Assembly (NCBI GenBank): GCA_012523155.1 | Contig: JAAYJB010000074.1 | Coordinates: 1 to 5,481, forward strand | Origin: Synergistaceae bacterium | Lineage (GTDB): Bacteria; Synergistota; Synergistia; Synergistales; Aminobacteriaceae | Direction of reading: 5' to 3' | DNA: 5,481 nt | Shown: one piece after another, positions 1 to 5,481 of the stretch | How the letters are laid out: every line of letters begins with the position of its first letter | How positions within the stretch are numbered: the stretch's first letter is position 1 | Translations under genes and position numbers: made by a program | Notes under the pieces: generated by a model | The model's database searches: none | Told to the model about the DNA's origin: nothing | The model's input: the letters and a program-made list of their open reading frames with translations, nothing else

Positions 1-13
1 CAGAGCTATTACA

Positions 14-19
14 TAAAAT
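14..19 (+). promoter_or_regulatory. Possible -10 element of the operon promoter
   Basis: TAAAAT matches the sigma-70/sigma-A -10 consensus TATAAT at five of six bases and sits in a locally AT-rich stretch in otherwise GC-rich DNA. A start about seven bases downstream (near 26) would fall just ahead of the base of T-box Stem I at 38, which is the expected geometry. The matching -35 box would lie left of the window and cannot be seen, so this remains a candidate. Confidence 0.4.
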
Positions 20-251
20 GCTTCAACATATCGAAAAAGCGATGATTCGGGATACCTCCTTCAGGTGTCCGGCAACAGAGAGGAGCGTTCAGCGGCTGAA
101 AGGCGCTCCGGCCGGGTGAGCGGGGGTAAAAAGCCCGATGAGCTGAAATGGAAAGGAACGGCCGTCAATACGGCCGGATCTCCGGAGTACATTTCCGGTC
201 GGGGCCTCCGTCACAGGGTCCGAGAGGGGCATGGAATAGGCATGCCCAATT

Positions 252-282
252 AGGGTGGTACCGCGAGTTACGGCTCGTCCCT
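252..282 (+). promoter_or_regulatory. T-box antiterminator
   Basis: The alternative fold pairs AGGG 252-255 with CCCT 279-282 and, below the UGGU-containing bulge (256-262), G263-G267 with C274-U278 (G263-U278 wobble, then CGAG with CTCG). This matches the two-helix antiterminator of known T-boxes. Uncharged tRNA binding its NCCA end to the bulge would stabilise it. It uses bases 273-282, which also form the 5' arm of the terminator, so the two folds exclude each other. Confidence 0.9.
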
Positions 283-302
283 TTGGGGACGGGCCTTTTT
301 TT
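272..302 (+). terminator. Intrinsic terminator of the T-box leader
   Basis: A ten-base-pair stem pairs 272-281 with 286-295 (one G-U pair) around the loop TTTG (282-285). Seven T residues follow directly at 296-302. This is the regulated terminator: it should form when tRNA-Lys is charged, stopping transcription before dapA. The 5' arm is shared with the antiterminator. Confidence 0.93.
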
Positions 303-317
303 ATACCCGAAAAAAAC

Positions 318-324
318 AGGAGGT
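318..324 (+). promoter_or_regulatory. Ribosome binding site of dapA
   Basis: AGGAGGT is a near-perfect Shine-Dalgarno sequence six bases before ATG 331. It lies just after the leader terminator and fixes the dapA start there rather than at in-frame ATGs further upstream inside the T-box. Confidence 0.93.
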
Positions 325-330
325 GCGGAG

Positions 331-1215
331 ATGTTTGGAGGAACAGGTACAGCGGTGGTGACTCCCTTTAAAGAGGGCAGCGTAGACTATGAGAGTTTCG
401 GAAAATTCCTGAACTGGCAGATCGAAAGCGGAGTGGAGTTCCTCGTGGTCCTTGGGACTACGGGTGAGAGCCCGACGGTTTCAGCGGAGGAGAGGGCGGA
501 GATCATTACGTTTGCCGTGAAGACGGCTGCGGGAAGGGTTCCCGTGGTTATCGGGACGGGCAGCAATTCTACGGCCCACACCATCGAGATGTCACGGCAG
601 GCGGAGGCCCTGGGAGCGGACGGGGTGCTCGTGGTGGCCCCCTATTACAACAAGCCTACCCAGGAGGGGCACTACCAGCATTTCAAGGCGACGGCGGCTG
701 CCATCAAGATCCCCCTCATCGTCTACAACGTACCCGGCCGTACCGGGACGAACATCCTTCCCGAGACGGTGCAGCGCCTCAGCAGGATCCTCAATATTGC
801 AGGCATCAAGGAAGCGGCAGGAGACATGGCACAGATCGACATGCTGGTCCGGCTCATCAAGAAAGACCGGCCGGATTTCGCTATCCTTTCCGGGAACGAC
901 GATCAGGCGTTCCATCTCGTGAACAGCGGAGGCGACGGTGTTATTTCCGTGCTCTCCAACGTAATGCCCAGGGAGACGTCGGATATGATCCGCCTTGCCC
1001 TCGCCGGAGAGGTGGAAAAGGCAAGGGAACTCCATCACAGGATGTTCCCGCTCATGAAGAACCTGTTTGTAGAAGCGAATCCCATACCGGTGAAATACGC
1101 TGTGAACTGCCTCGGGCTCTGCAGCAACGAGCTTCGTCTTCCGCTGGTGCCGGCGTCGGAGAAATGCATGGCCGTCATCGATGCTTCCATGAAGGAGTGC
1201 GGGGTGGGGGCATGA
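331..1215 (+). CDS. dapA: 4-hydroxy-tetrahydrodipicolinate synthase
   Basis: DapA condenses pyruvate with L-aspartate-4-semialdehyde in the cytoplasm to give 4-hydroxy-tetrahydrodipicolinate, the first step committed to DAP and lysine. The 294-residue product has the usual family length (about 290-300) and is a single class I aldolase TIM barrel. Visible active-site features are the LGTTGE motif with Thr43 and Thr44, Tyr106 in PYYNKP, Tyr132 in VYNVPGRTG with Arg137 binding the substrate carboxylate, and the Schiff-base Lys160 in GIKEA. These correspond to Thr44, Thr45, Tyr107, Tyr133, Arg138 and Lys161 of the E. coli enzyme. The start at 331 is chosen for its strong ribosome site and because the reading frame upstream is T-box RNA. 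It is the first gene after the lysine-reading leader, and its stop overlaps the dapB start as ATGA. The related aldolases NanA and KDG aldolase are unlikely given the active-site match and the neighbours. Confidence 0.97.
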   Translation: MFGGTGTAVVTPFKEGSVDYESFGKFLNWQIESGVEFLVVLGTTGESPTVSAEERAEIITFAVKTAAGRVPVVIGTGSNSTAHTIEMSRQAEALGADGVLVVAPYYNKPTQEGHYQHFKATAAAIKIPLIVYNVPGRTGTNILPETVQRLSRILNIAGIKEAAGDMAQIDMLVRLIKKDRPDFAILSGNDDQAFHLVNSGGDGVISVLSNVMPRETSDMIRLALAGEVEKARELHHRMFPLMKNLFVEANPIPVKYAVNCLGLCSNELRLPLVPASEKCMAVIDASMKECGVGA

Positions 1216-1865
1216 AGTACGGACTCGTGGGGGCGTCGGGGCGCATGGGAGGGGAGATCCAAAGGATCTTCGCCGCCCATGAGCTCTGCTACACCCTCGA
1301 TGTCACCGGAGAGACGAGTGAAGGTGTCCCGGAGGTGCTGATCGATTTCTCCCAGCCTTCCGCTCTCGGTACGACGATCGCTGTTGCCGGGAGATACTCA
1401 TGTTCCCTGGTGCTTGGCACCACGGGGCTTTCCGAAGCACAGCTGGAAGAAGTGAAGGATCTTGGGCGTTCCGTGCCTGTTGTGCAGAGCTTCAACTTCG
1501 CCGCCGGAGTGACACTTTTCAAGATGATCCTTCGGGAATTCGGACCACTTTTTTCGGACTGGGACGTGGAGATCTGCGAGACGCACCACAACAAAAAGAA
1601 GGACGCCCCTTCGGGGACTGCGATCCTTCTCAGGGATGCCCTGGGAAGGGATTGCCCGGCACATTCACTTCGGATGGGCGGAGTACCCGGAGACCACTCC
1701 GTCATATTCGCCAGCGAGGGAGAAGTGTTCTCACTCACCCACAGGGCCATATCCAGAAGCGTCTTCGCGTACGGCGCCCTCCGGGCGGCTGAATTTGCCG
1801 TCGCTGCACAGCCCGGCTTCTACTCTTTCGAGGAGGTTCTCACATGCAGACGGAAGACATCATAA
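1212..1865 (+). CDS. dapB: 4-hydroxy-tetrahydrodipicolinate reductase, compact form
   Basis: DapB uses NAD(P)H to reduce the DapA product to tetrahydrodipicolinate. The 217-residue protein starts with the Rossmann nucleotide loop GASGRMG (residues 7-13), then LIDFSQPSA (43-51) and LGTTGL (69-73). The substrate-binding and catalytic signature is [15 protein letters not shown] (123-137), with His125 and Lys129 matching catalytic His159 and Lys163 of E. coli. RMGGVPGDH (154-162) is the conserved late motif. The family is often 240-270 residues. Here the shortening is in the N-terminal domain between the first Rossmann helix and the LIDFS strand, as in compact DapBs such as that of Thermotoga; no motif is lost. 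The ATG at 1212 overlaps the dapA stop by four bases, so translation is probably coupled. AAGGAG at 1192-1197 is rather far away (14 bases). An in-frame ATG at 1164 lies inside dapA and would add residues ahead of the Rossmann strand, so it is rejected. Confidence 0.96.
   Translation: MKYGLVGASGRMGGEIQRIFAAHELCYTLDVTGETSEGVPEVLIDFSQPSALGTTIAVAGRYSCSLVLGTTGLSEAQLEEVKDLGRSVPVVQSFNFAAGVTLFKMILREFGPLFSDWDVEICETHHNKKKDAPSGTAILLRDALGRDCPAHSLRMGGVPGDHSVIFASEGEVFSLTHRAISRSVFAYGALRAAEFAVAAQPGFYSFEEVLTCRRKTS
1831..1836 (+). promoter_or_regulatory. Ribosome binding site of dapH inside dapB
   Basis: AGGAGG lies seven bases before ATG 1844 and within the last codons of dapB. It decides the dapH start and shows that the 22-base overlap of the two genes is real rather than a miscalled start. 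Confidence 0.9.
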
Positions 1866-2545
1866 GGCTCATTAAGGAATCGAAGAAAAAAACGCCTTGT
1901 ACGGCCTTCATATCCGGTGACCTGGAGGGATTCCAGGCGGAAGGACTCGTCTTTGTCGGGGGGAGAGATTTCGGGATCCTCTCGGGAGACAGGTCGGAAA
2001 TAGAGAGGATCCTCGGGGAGAATGCCCCGAAGATACGGTCGGTCCACATGGAAACGTCGGCCAGGAATTCCGCTGTCCCCCTGGCGGACCTCACGAAATA
2101 TGAAGCGCGCATCGAGCCCGGGGCGGTTATACGGGACATGGTGGATGTCCGCAAGGGCGCCGTGGTCATGATGGGCGCAGTGATCAACATAGGCGCGGTG
2201 ATCGGCGAACGGACCATGATCGACATGAACGTCGTCGTGGGCGGCAGGGCACAGATCGGTGCCGACTGCCATATCGGGGCAGGAGCCGTGGTTGCGGGAG
2301 TCATCGAGCCTCCCAGCGCCGTGCCTGTGGTCATCGAGGACAGGGTCCTGGTGGGAGCCAATGCAGTCATCCTTGAAGGAGTCCGCATAGGTGCCGGGGC
2401 AGTGGTAGCAGCCGGTGCAATAGTGACGAAGGATGTACCCCCGAGGACGGTGGTTGCAGGTTCTCCGGCGAGGATCATCAAGGAAGTGGACGGGAAGACC
2501 GAATCGAAGACGGAGATCGTGCAGGATCTCCGGAATCTTAAGTAG
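1844..2545 (+). CDS. dapH: Tetrahydrodipicolinate N-acetyltransferase
   Basis: DapH transfers acetyl from acetyl-CoA to tetrahydrodipicolinate, giving N-acetyl-2-amino-6-oxopimelate, and so commits the cell to the acetylase branch of DAP synthesis. The 233-residue product is close to B. subtilis DapH in length. Residues 1 to about 85 form the family's N-terminal domain, with [13 protein letters not shown] (6-18) typical of it. From about 90 to 207 runs a left-handed beta-helix of hexapeptide repeats, including [27 protein letters not shown] and [17 protein letters not shown] (143-159). The last of these carries the insertion and IEPPSA signature that separates DapH from other hexapeptide transferases. 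TVVAGSPAR (202-210) ends the helix. Succinyl-transferring DapD enzymes are longer and lack this N-terminal domain, so the acetylase call is firm. The 5' end overlaps dapB by 22 bases and a 31-base gap leads to lysC. Confidence 0.95.
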   Translation: MQTEDIIRLIKESKKKTPCTAFISGDLEGFQAEGLVFVGGRDFGILSGDRSEIERILGENAPKIRSVHMETSARNSAVPLADLTKYEARIEPGAVIRDMVDVRKGAVVMMGAVINIGAVIGERTMIDMNVVVGGRAQIGADCHIGAGAVVAGVIEPPSAVPVVIEDRVLVGANAVILEGVRIGAGAVVAAGAIVTKDVPPRTVVAGSPARIIKEVDGKTESKTEIVQDLRNLK

Positions 2546-2561
2546 CCCGGGAAAGCGGCAG

Positions 2562-2570
2562 AGGAGAGGA
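2562..2570 (+). promoter_or_regulatory. Ribosome binding site of lysC (GTG start)
   Basis: AGGAGAGGA lies in the 31-base gap between dapH and lysC, six to ten bases before GTG 2577. It supports the GTG as start over in-frame ATGs inside dapH. No hairpin with a T-run is seen in the gap, so transcription should read through from dapH. Confidence 0.8.
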
Positions 2571-2576
2571 CCGGAA

Positions 2577-3782
2577 GTGATCGTACAAAAATATGGCGGA
2601 TCGTCAGTTGCCACTCCTGAAAAGATCAGGGGTGTGGCTGAAAGGATCAGACAGAGGGTTGACCGGGGTGAAAAGCTCGTGGTGGTTGTCTCGGCCATGG
2701 GAAAAACCACCAATTCACTTATCGCCCTGGCGGAGCAGGTCTCACAGGAACCATCTCCAAGAGAACTCGACATGCTGCTCTCCACAGGAGAGCAGATGAC
2801 GTCGGCCCTTCTCGCCATGGCACTCTGCGACATGGGAATACAGGCCCTCTCCTATAATGCCTTCCAGCTGGGGATGACCACAACGGGTGGTTTCACGAAT
2901 GCACGGATCATGGACCTGAACCTGAGCAAGCTGAAAACCCAGCTCAATTGGAGGAACGTTCTCGTGGTTACAGGATTCCAGGGAATTACCCCGGAGGGAG
3001 ATGTCACGACCCTCGGCAGGGGAGGATCGGATACCTCCGCCGTTGCCATAGCGGCAAAATGCGGCTGTCGCTGTGAAATCTACAGCGATGTGGCGGGAGT
3101 GTACACATGCGACCCGAACAGGTGCAGGGGAGCCCGCAAGCTCGAATATATCACCTACGACGAAATGCTGGAGCTTTCCTCCCTGGGGGCCAAAGTGCTC
3201 CATTCAAGGGCGGTTGAAATAGCAAAAAAATACTCGGTGGACCTTTACTGCGCCTCCACCTTCTCCGATGAAAGGGGGACCCATGTAGTGAATTCCCTTC
3301 CCGAATGGCTTGAGCAGCCGGTAGTATCGGGCGTGACCACGGACAACAACCAGACCCGTGTGAATATTTCCCGCCTTCCCAGGTCGGCATCGGTCATGAG
3401 CACACTTTTTTCCGGGCTTGCCGGAAAAGGGGTAAACGTTGATATGATCTCAACGGTCAATGAAAACGGCCATTCCCATCTCACGTTCACAGTCGTGGAT
3501 GCCACGGAAAAGACTGTTCTGGAGACAGTACGGGAAAGCCTCGCGCCCTGGGAGGGCTGGTCCGTTTCCGCAGACAGGAACGTGGTCAAGGTATCTGCCG
3601 TGGGTGTCGGCATGAAATCGGCCCCGGGAGTCGCTGCGCGGTTTTTCTCCGCCCTTGACCGAAAGGGCATCAGCATGCTCGGCACCACGACGTCGGAGAT
3701 CAAGATATCCGCACTTGTCTCCAGGGACGAAGGCGACGAAGCCCTTCGTGCGCTTGTCGAAGAGTTCGGTCTCGTGGAATGA
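2577..3782 (+). CDS. lysC: Aspartate kinase with two C-terminal ACT domains
   Basis: Aspartate kinase phosphorylates L-aspartate with ATP, the entry step to lysine, DAP, threonine and methionine. The 401-residue product matches the monofunctional LysC class (about 400-410). The amino acid kinase domain covers residues 1 to about 245: KYGGSS (5-10) is the phosphate-binding start, LLSTGEQMTSALLA (67-80) is the aspartate-binding segment, and TTLGRGGSDTSA (144-155) and VYTCDPN (175-181) complete the family pattern. Two ACT regulatory domains follow, at about 262-330 (with GVNVDMIS) and about 337-401 (with VGVGMKSAPGVAARFF and the GISMLGTTTSEIKIS strand). No homoserine dehydrogenase is fused. Intact ACT domains suggest feedback inhibition by lysine, or by lysine with threonine; which one cannot be told from sequence. 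GTG 2577 is chosen because it puts KYGGSS at residue 5, as usual for the family. The stop overlaps the next start as ATGA. Confidence 0.96.
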   Translation: MIVQKYGGSSVATPEKIRGVAERIRQRVDRGEKLVVVVSAMGKTTNSLIALAEQVSQEPSPRELDMLLSTGEQMTSALLAMALCDMGIQALSYNAFQLGMTTTGGFTNARIMDLNLSKLKTQLNWRNVLVVTGFQGITPEGDVTTLGRGGSDTSAVAIAAKCGCRCEIYSDVAGVYTCDPNRCRGARKLEYITYDEMLELSSLGAKVLHSRAVEIAKKYSVDLYCASTFSDERGTHVVNSLPEWLEQPVVSGVTTDNNQTRVNISRLPRSASVMSTLFSGLAGKGVNVDMISTVNENGHSHLTFTVVDATEKTVLETVRESLAPWEGWSVSADRNVVKVSAVGVGMKSAPGVAARFFSALDRKGISMLGTTTSEIKISALVSRDEGDEALRALVEEFGLVE

Positions 3783-4879
3783 CGGCCATGCTTGCTCCTG
3801 TTTACTCGCCCTGCGGACTTTCAGTGGAGCGTGCCGAGGGCATGCGGCTCTACACGGACAGGGGGATGTTCCTTGACGGCTATGCGGGCATCGGCGTGCT
3901 GCCTCTCGGGCACAGCCACCCGGACGTGGTTCGTGCGATAGCGGAAAAGGCGTCGCGGTTCACCCATCTCTCCAATTATTTCCTCGACCCCGACGCCGTC
4001 GAAATGGCGGATACACTCGTCTCGAAAACGGGACGGCCGGGAGAAGTGTACTTCTCCAATTCAGGTGCCGAGGCAAACGAGGCGGCACTCAAAGCTGTCA
4101 GAAAACACCGGAAAGGGGTCGTGGTCTCCTTCGAAGGGAATTTCCACGGCCGGACCATGGGGGCGCTCTCGATCACGTGGGGGCCTTCCATGAGAAAACC
4201 CTTTGAACCTCTCGTTCCCGGCTGCGTGTTTCTCCCCCTGAACGGAAGCATGCTACTGGACTTCGCTGAGGCCTACGATGTTGCTGCCGTGTTTCTCGAG
4301 TGTATCCAGGGGAACAGCGGGGTCATCCCCATCCCTGAAGAGCTGGCCGAAGCAGCGAAGACCCTGCAGCGGGAGAAAGGCGTTCTTGTGGTTGCCGATG
4401 AGATCCAGGCGGGGCTTGGGAGGACAGGGAAATTTTTCTGCTTTGAACATCACGGCCTGGAACCGGATATTGTGACTATGGGCAAGGGCATCGGCGGAGG
4501 GCTGCCCCTGGGTGCGGCCGTCTTCTCCGGCTGGTCGCCCTTCGGGGCCGGAGACCACGGATCGACATTTGCCCCGAATCCTGTGTCACTGGCTGCCGGA
4601 AATGCCGTGCTTTCCCATCTCACCCCGGAGTTTATCGAGGATGTGGACCGGAAGGGAATTTTCTTCAGGGAGAAGCTCGCAGCACTTCCCTGGGCAAAGG
4701 AGGTTCGCGGCAGGGGGCTTATGATCGGCGTGAGCACTGAAGATGCCGCCGGGGTCAAAGAGAAGGCGTTTGACCGGGGGGTCCTTCTCAACGCCGCCGG
4801 CGGAGGAATACGTTTTCTTCCCTCCCTTGCAGCCACGGAGGCCGAACTGGAGGAAATGGCAGAGCGGCTTGATTTCTAG
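3779..4879 (+). CDS. ArgD-like class III aminotransferase, probable N-acetyl-DAP aminotransferase
   Basis: This is a PLP-dependent fold-type I, class III aminotransferase of the acetylornithine/succinyl-DAP (ArgD/DapC) group. The 366-residue product is somewhat shorter than typical ArgD (about 390-400), with no catalytic block missing. Visible are GYAGIGVLPLGHSHP (34-48), the cofactor phosphate loop NSGAEANEAALK (94-105), FHGRT (122-126), the PLP pyridine-binding Asp207 in ADEIQAGLGRTGKF, the Schiff-base Lys236 in TMGKGIGGGLPLGA, and GSTFAPNPVS (261-270). One block is unusual: LECIQGNSGV (173-182), where ArgD proteins normally read EPxQGEGGV. Context argues for a lysine role: it is the last gene of a dap operon under a lysine T-box and directly coupled to lysC (ATGA). 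DapH makes an N-acetyl oxo-acid that needs exactly this kind of transamination, and E. coli ArgD is known to act also in DAP synthesis. It could serve arginine, lysine or both. A second ATG at 3788 is possible. Confidence 0.85.
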   Translation: MTAMLAPVYSPCGLSVERAEGMRLYTDRGMFLDGYAGIGVLPLGHSHPDVVRAIAEKASRFTHLSNYFLDPDAVEMADTLVSKTGRPGEVYFSNSGAEANEAALKAVRKHRKGVVVSFEGNFHGRTMGALSITWGPSMRKPFEPLVPGCVFLPLNGSMLLDFAEAYDVAAVFLECIQGNSGVIPIPEELAEAAKTLQREKGVLVVADEIQAGLGRTGKFFCFEHHGLEPDIVTMGKGIGGGLPLGAAVFSGWSPFGAGDHGSTFAPNPVSLAAGNAVLSHLTPEFIEDVDRKGIFFREKLAALPWAKEVRGRGLMIGVSTEDAAGVKEKAFDRGVLLNAAGGGIRFLPSLAATEAELEEMAERLDF

Positions 4880-5481
4880 CACGCATCGGGATCAGGGGAG
4901 TGGACCAGGAAACGCCCGCATTCCCTGAAGCCGAACTTCCTGTACATGGGGAAGCCCATGGGCGAGGCCTGAAGGGTCACAGCGGAGCAGCCCGCCCCTT
5001 TCGCCTCATCCAGGACCGATTCAAGCAGTACCTTCCCCAGTCCTCTTCCCCTGAAAGACCGGACCACCGAAAAGTAGTACAGACCGGCCGTGTCCCCTGC
5101 AATGGAAAGCATGGCCGTACCCGCGGCGGTATTCCCGGAGAAGACGGCCGTGAGCCGGAAAAAACTTTTCTCCGGGGCATTGAGCATGGATGACGTGAAC
5201 CGGGTAAAGGCCTCGCCATGTTCCGCGCCCGACCCGAACCCCTCAAGTGAACACAATGCCCACAGTGACGCCTCACCGCTGTCCGTGACGTGTTTGACAG
5301 TGATGCCTGAAGGGTGATCCCTTCGTTCCGGAAGGTCCGCAAGGGAATAAAACATGGCGGGGGGAGCACAGCGGCGCGGAAGGCCGTCACCTGCGATACG
5401 TTCAGATTCCTTGATATTGTCGTCACCGGGCGGCACCCACCACGTGAACGGCATTCCCTTCTTCCGGAAGAAAGACCGTGC
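4876..5481 (-). CDS. GNAT-family acetyltransferase, partial at its 5' end
   Basis: 201 residues are visible, and the frame stays open through the right window edge (first complete codon at 5481), so the N-terminus is missing. The C-terminal half is a GNAT acetyl-CoA binding domain: YYFSVVRSFRGRGLGKVL contains the RxxGxG pyrophosphate-binding loop (R-G-R-G-L-G, from about 5043), followed by a helix (LLESVLDEAKGAGC) and the closing LQASPMGFPMYRKFGFRECG block. The N-terminal part has PFTWWVPPGDDN (about 5416-5451), a PFxWWVxP motif recalled from the N-terminal half of some two-part GNAT proteins. The ATG at 5454 is a poor start because the residues before it continue the same pattern and there is no properly spaced ribosome site. 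The substrate cannot be predicted. Its TAG stop overlaps the TAG of the aminotransferase gene on the other strand. Nothing links it to lysine synthesis except position. Confidence 0.85.
   Translation of the reverse strand, partial: ARSFFRKKGMPFTWWVPPGDDNIKESERIAGDGLPRRCAPPAMFYSLADLPERRDHPSGITVKHVTDSGEASLWALCSLEGFGSGAEHGEAFTRFTSSMLNAPEKSFFRLTAVFSGNTAAGTAMLSIAGDTAGLYYFSVVRSFRGRGLGKVLLESVLDEAKGAGCSAVTLQASPMGFPMYRKFGFRECGRFLVHSPDPDAC

Larger units (their letters stand above)
38..302 (+). ncRNA. T-box riboswitch leader, predicted to read tRNA-Lys
   Basis: This is a cis-acting leader that controls transcription of the downstream lysine genes by sensing tRNA charging. Stem I is visible as AGC 38-40 paired with GCU 142-144, then a kink-turn-like internal loop (GAUGAU 41-46 against UGA 139-141), then UCGGG 47-51 paired with CCCGA 134-138. 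The specifier loop follows (AUA 52-54 against UAAAAAG 127-133), closed by CCUCC 55-59 with GGGGG 122-126. The distal part has CCGGC 69-73 with GCCGG 111-115, an AGAGAGG-type element near 77-83, and GGAGCG 82-87 with CGCTCC 104-109. A hairpin at 159-176 and one at 182-198 lie in the Stem II region. Stem III is GGGCATG 227-233 with CATGCCC 241-247. The conserved T-box AGGGTGGTACCGCG is at 252-265. Its variable base U259 would pair with an A discriminator base, which suits tRNA-Lys of many bacteria. Every sense triplet within the specifier loop is AAA or AAG, both lysine. Confidence 0.95.

Noticed and set aside
18..119. Short open frame of 33 codons (ATG 18 to TGA 119) as a leader peptide
   Set aside because: It overlaps Stem I of the T-box, has no ribosome site and shows no run of lysine codons, so peptide-based attenuation is not supported.
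148..330. In-frame N-terminal extension of dapA from ATG 148
   Set aside because: This stretch is the structured T-box RNA including its terminator. The translated residues match nothing in DapA, and a strong ribosome site fixes the start at 331.
2005..2014. Perfect palindrome GAGGATCCTC as an operator
   Set aside because: It lies inside dapH coding sequence and is explained by ordinary codons; similar AGGATCC pieces occur elsewhere in genes such as dapA.
2546..2576. Terminator or promoter in the dapH-lysC gap
   Set aside because: The only symmetry is the short CCCGGG; there is no stem with a T-run and no -35/-10 pair, so the gap appears to hold only the lysC ribosome site.
1820..2833. Long minus-strand open frames (337 and 213 codons) opposite dapH
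   Set aside because: They are antisense shadows of the hexapeptide-repeat codons; their Thr/Ala/Pro-rich or His/Asp-rich repeats come from the regular pattern of dapH, and no ribosome site or known domain is seen.
3100..3260. Internal start for a separate regulatory subunit of LysC, as known in B. subtilis
   Set aside because: Met197 is the only nearby in-frame ATG before the ACT domains, it lies within the kinase domain, and it has no clear ribosome site.

Overview
The window holds a lysine/diaminopimelate (DAP) biosynthesis operon on the plus strand and, converging on it from the right edge, one partial minus-strand gene. The DNA is GC-rich by eye, strong AGGAGG-type ribosome sites are used, and the leader is a T-box riboswitch. 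The pathway branch is the acetylase type (DapH). This points to a bacterium of the Firmicutes/Clostridia kind or a lineage that shares T-boxes with them, such as Synergistota. The phylum is a guess from style, not from a search.

Layout. Bases 1-37 contain only a possible -10 element. Bases 38-302 form a full T-box leader: Stem I with a kink-turn and specifier loop, further hairpins, Stem III, the T-box motif with the antiterminator, and a competing intrinsic terminator ending in a T-run. The specifier loop reads UAAAAAG, which fits only lysine codons (AAA or AAG), so the leader should sense uncharged tRNA-Lys. Five genes follow with little or no spacing: dapA (331-1215), dapB (1212-1865), dapH (1844-2545), lysC (2577-3782, GTG start) and an ArgD-like class III aminotransferase (3779-4879). 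A GNAT-type acetyltransferase gene lies on the minus strand (4876-5481) and runs off the right edge.

How it works together. LysC phosphorylates aspartate at the pathway entry. Aspartate semialdehyde dehydrogenase (not in the window) makes the substrate for DapA. DapA and DapB produce tetrahydrodipicolinate, and DapH N-acetylates it. The next step needs an aminotransferase acting on N-acetyl-2-amino-6-oxopimelate. The ArgD-like protein is in the right place to do this, although by sequence alone it would be called acetylornithine aminotransferase. The deacetylase, DapF and LysA are not in the window. Low lysine should leave tRNA-Lys uncharged, stabilise the antiterminator and switch on the whole operon. 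The two ACT domains kept in LysC suggest a second, allosteric layer of feedback.

No mobile element, CRISPR array, tRNA or rRNA gene was found. The points most worth a second look are the lysine-reading T-box, the aminotransferase assignment with its altered QGNSG motif, and the four-base overlap of convergent stop codons, which leaves no room for a terminator between the last operon gene and its neighbour.
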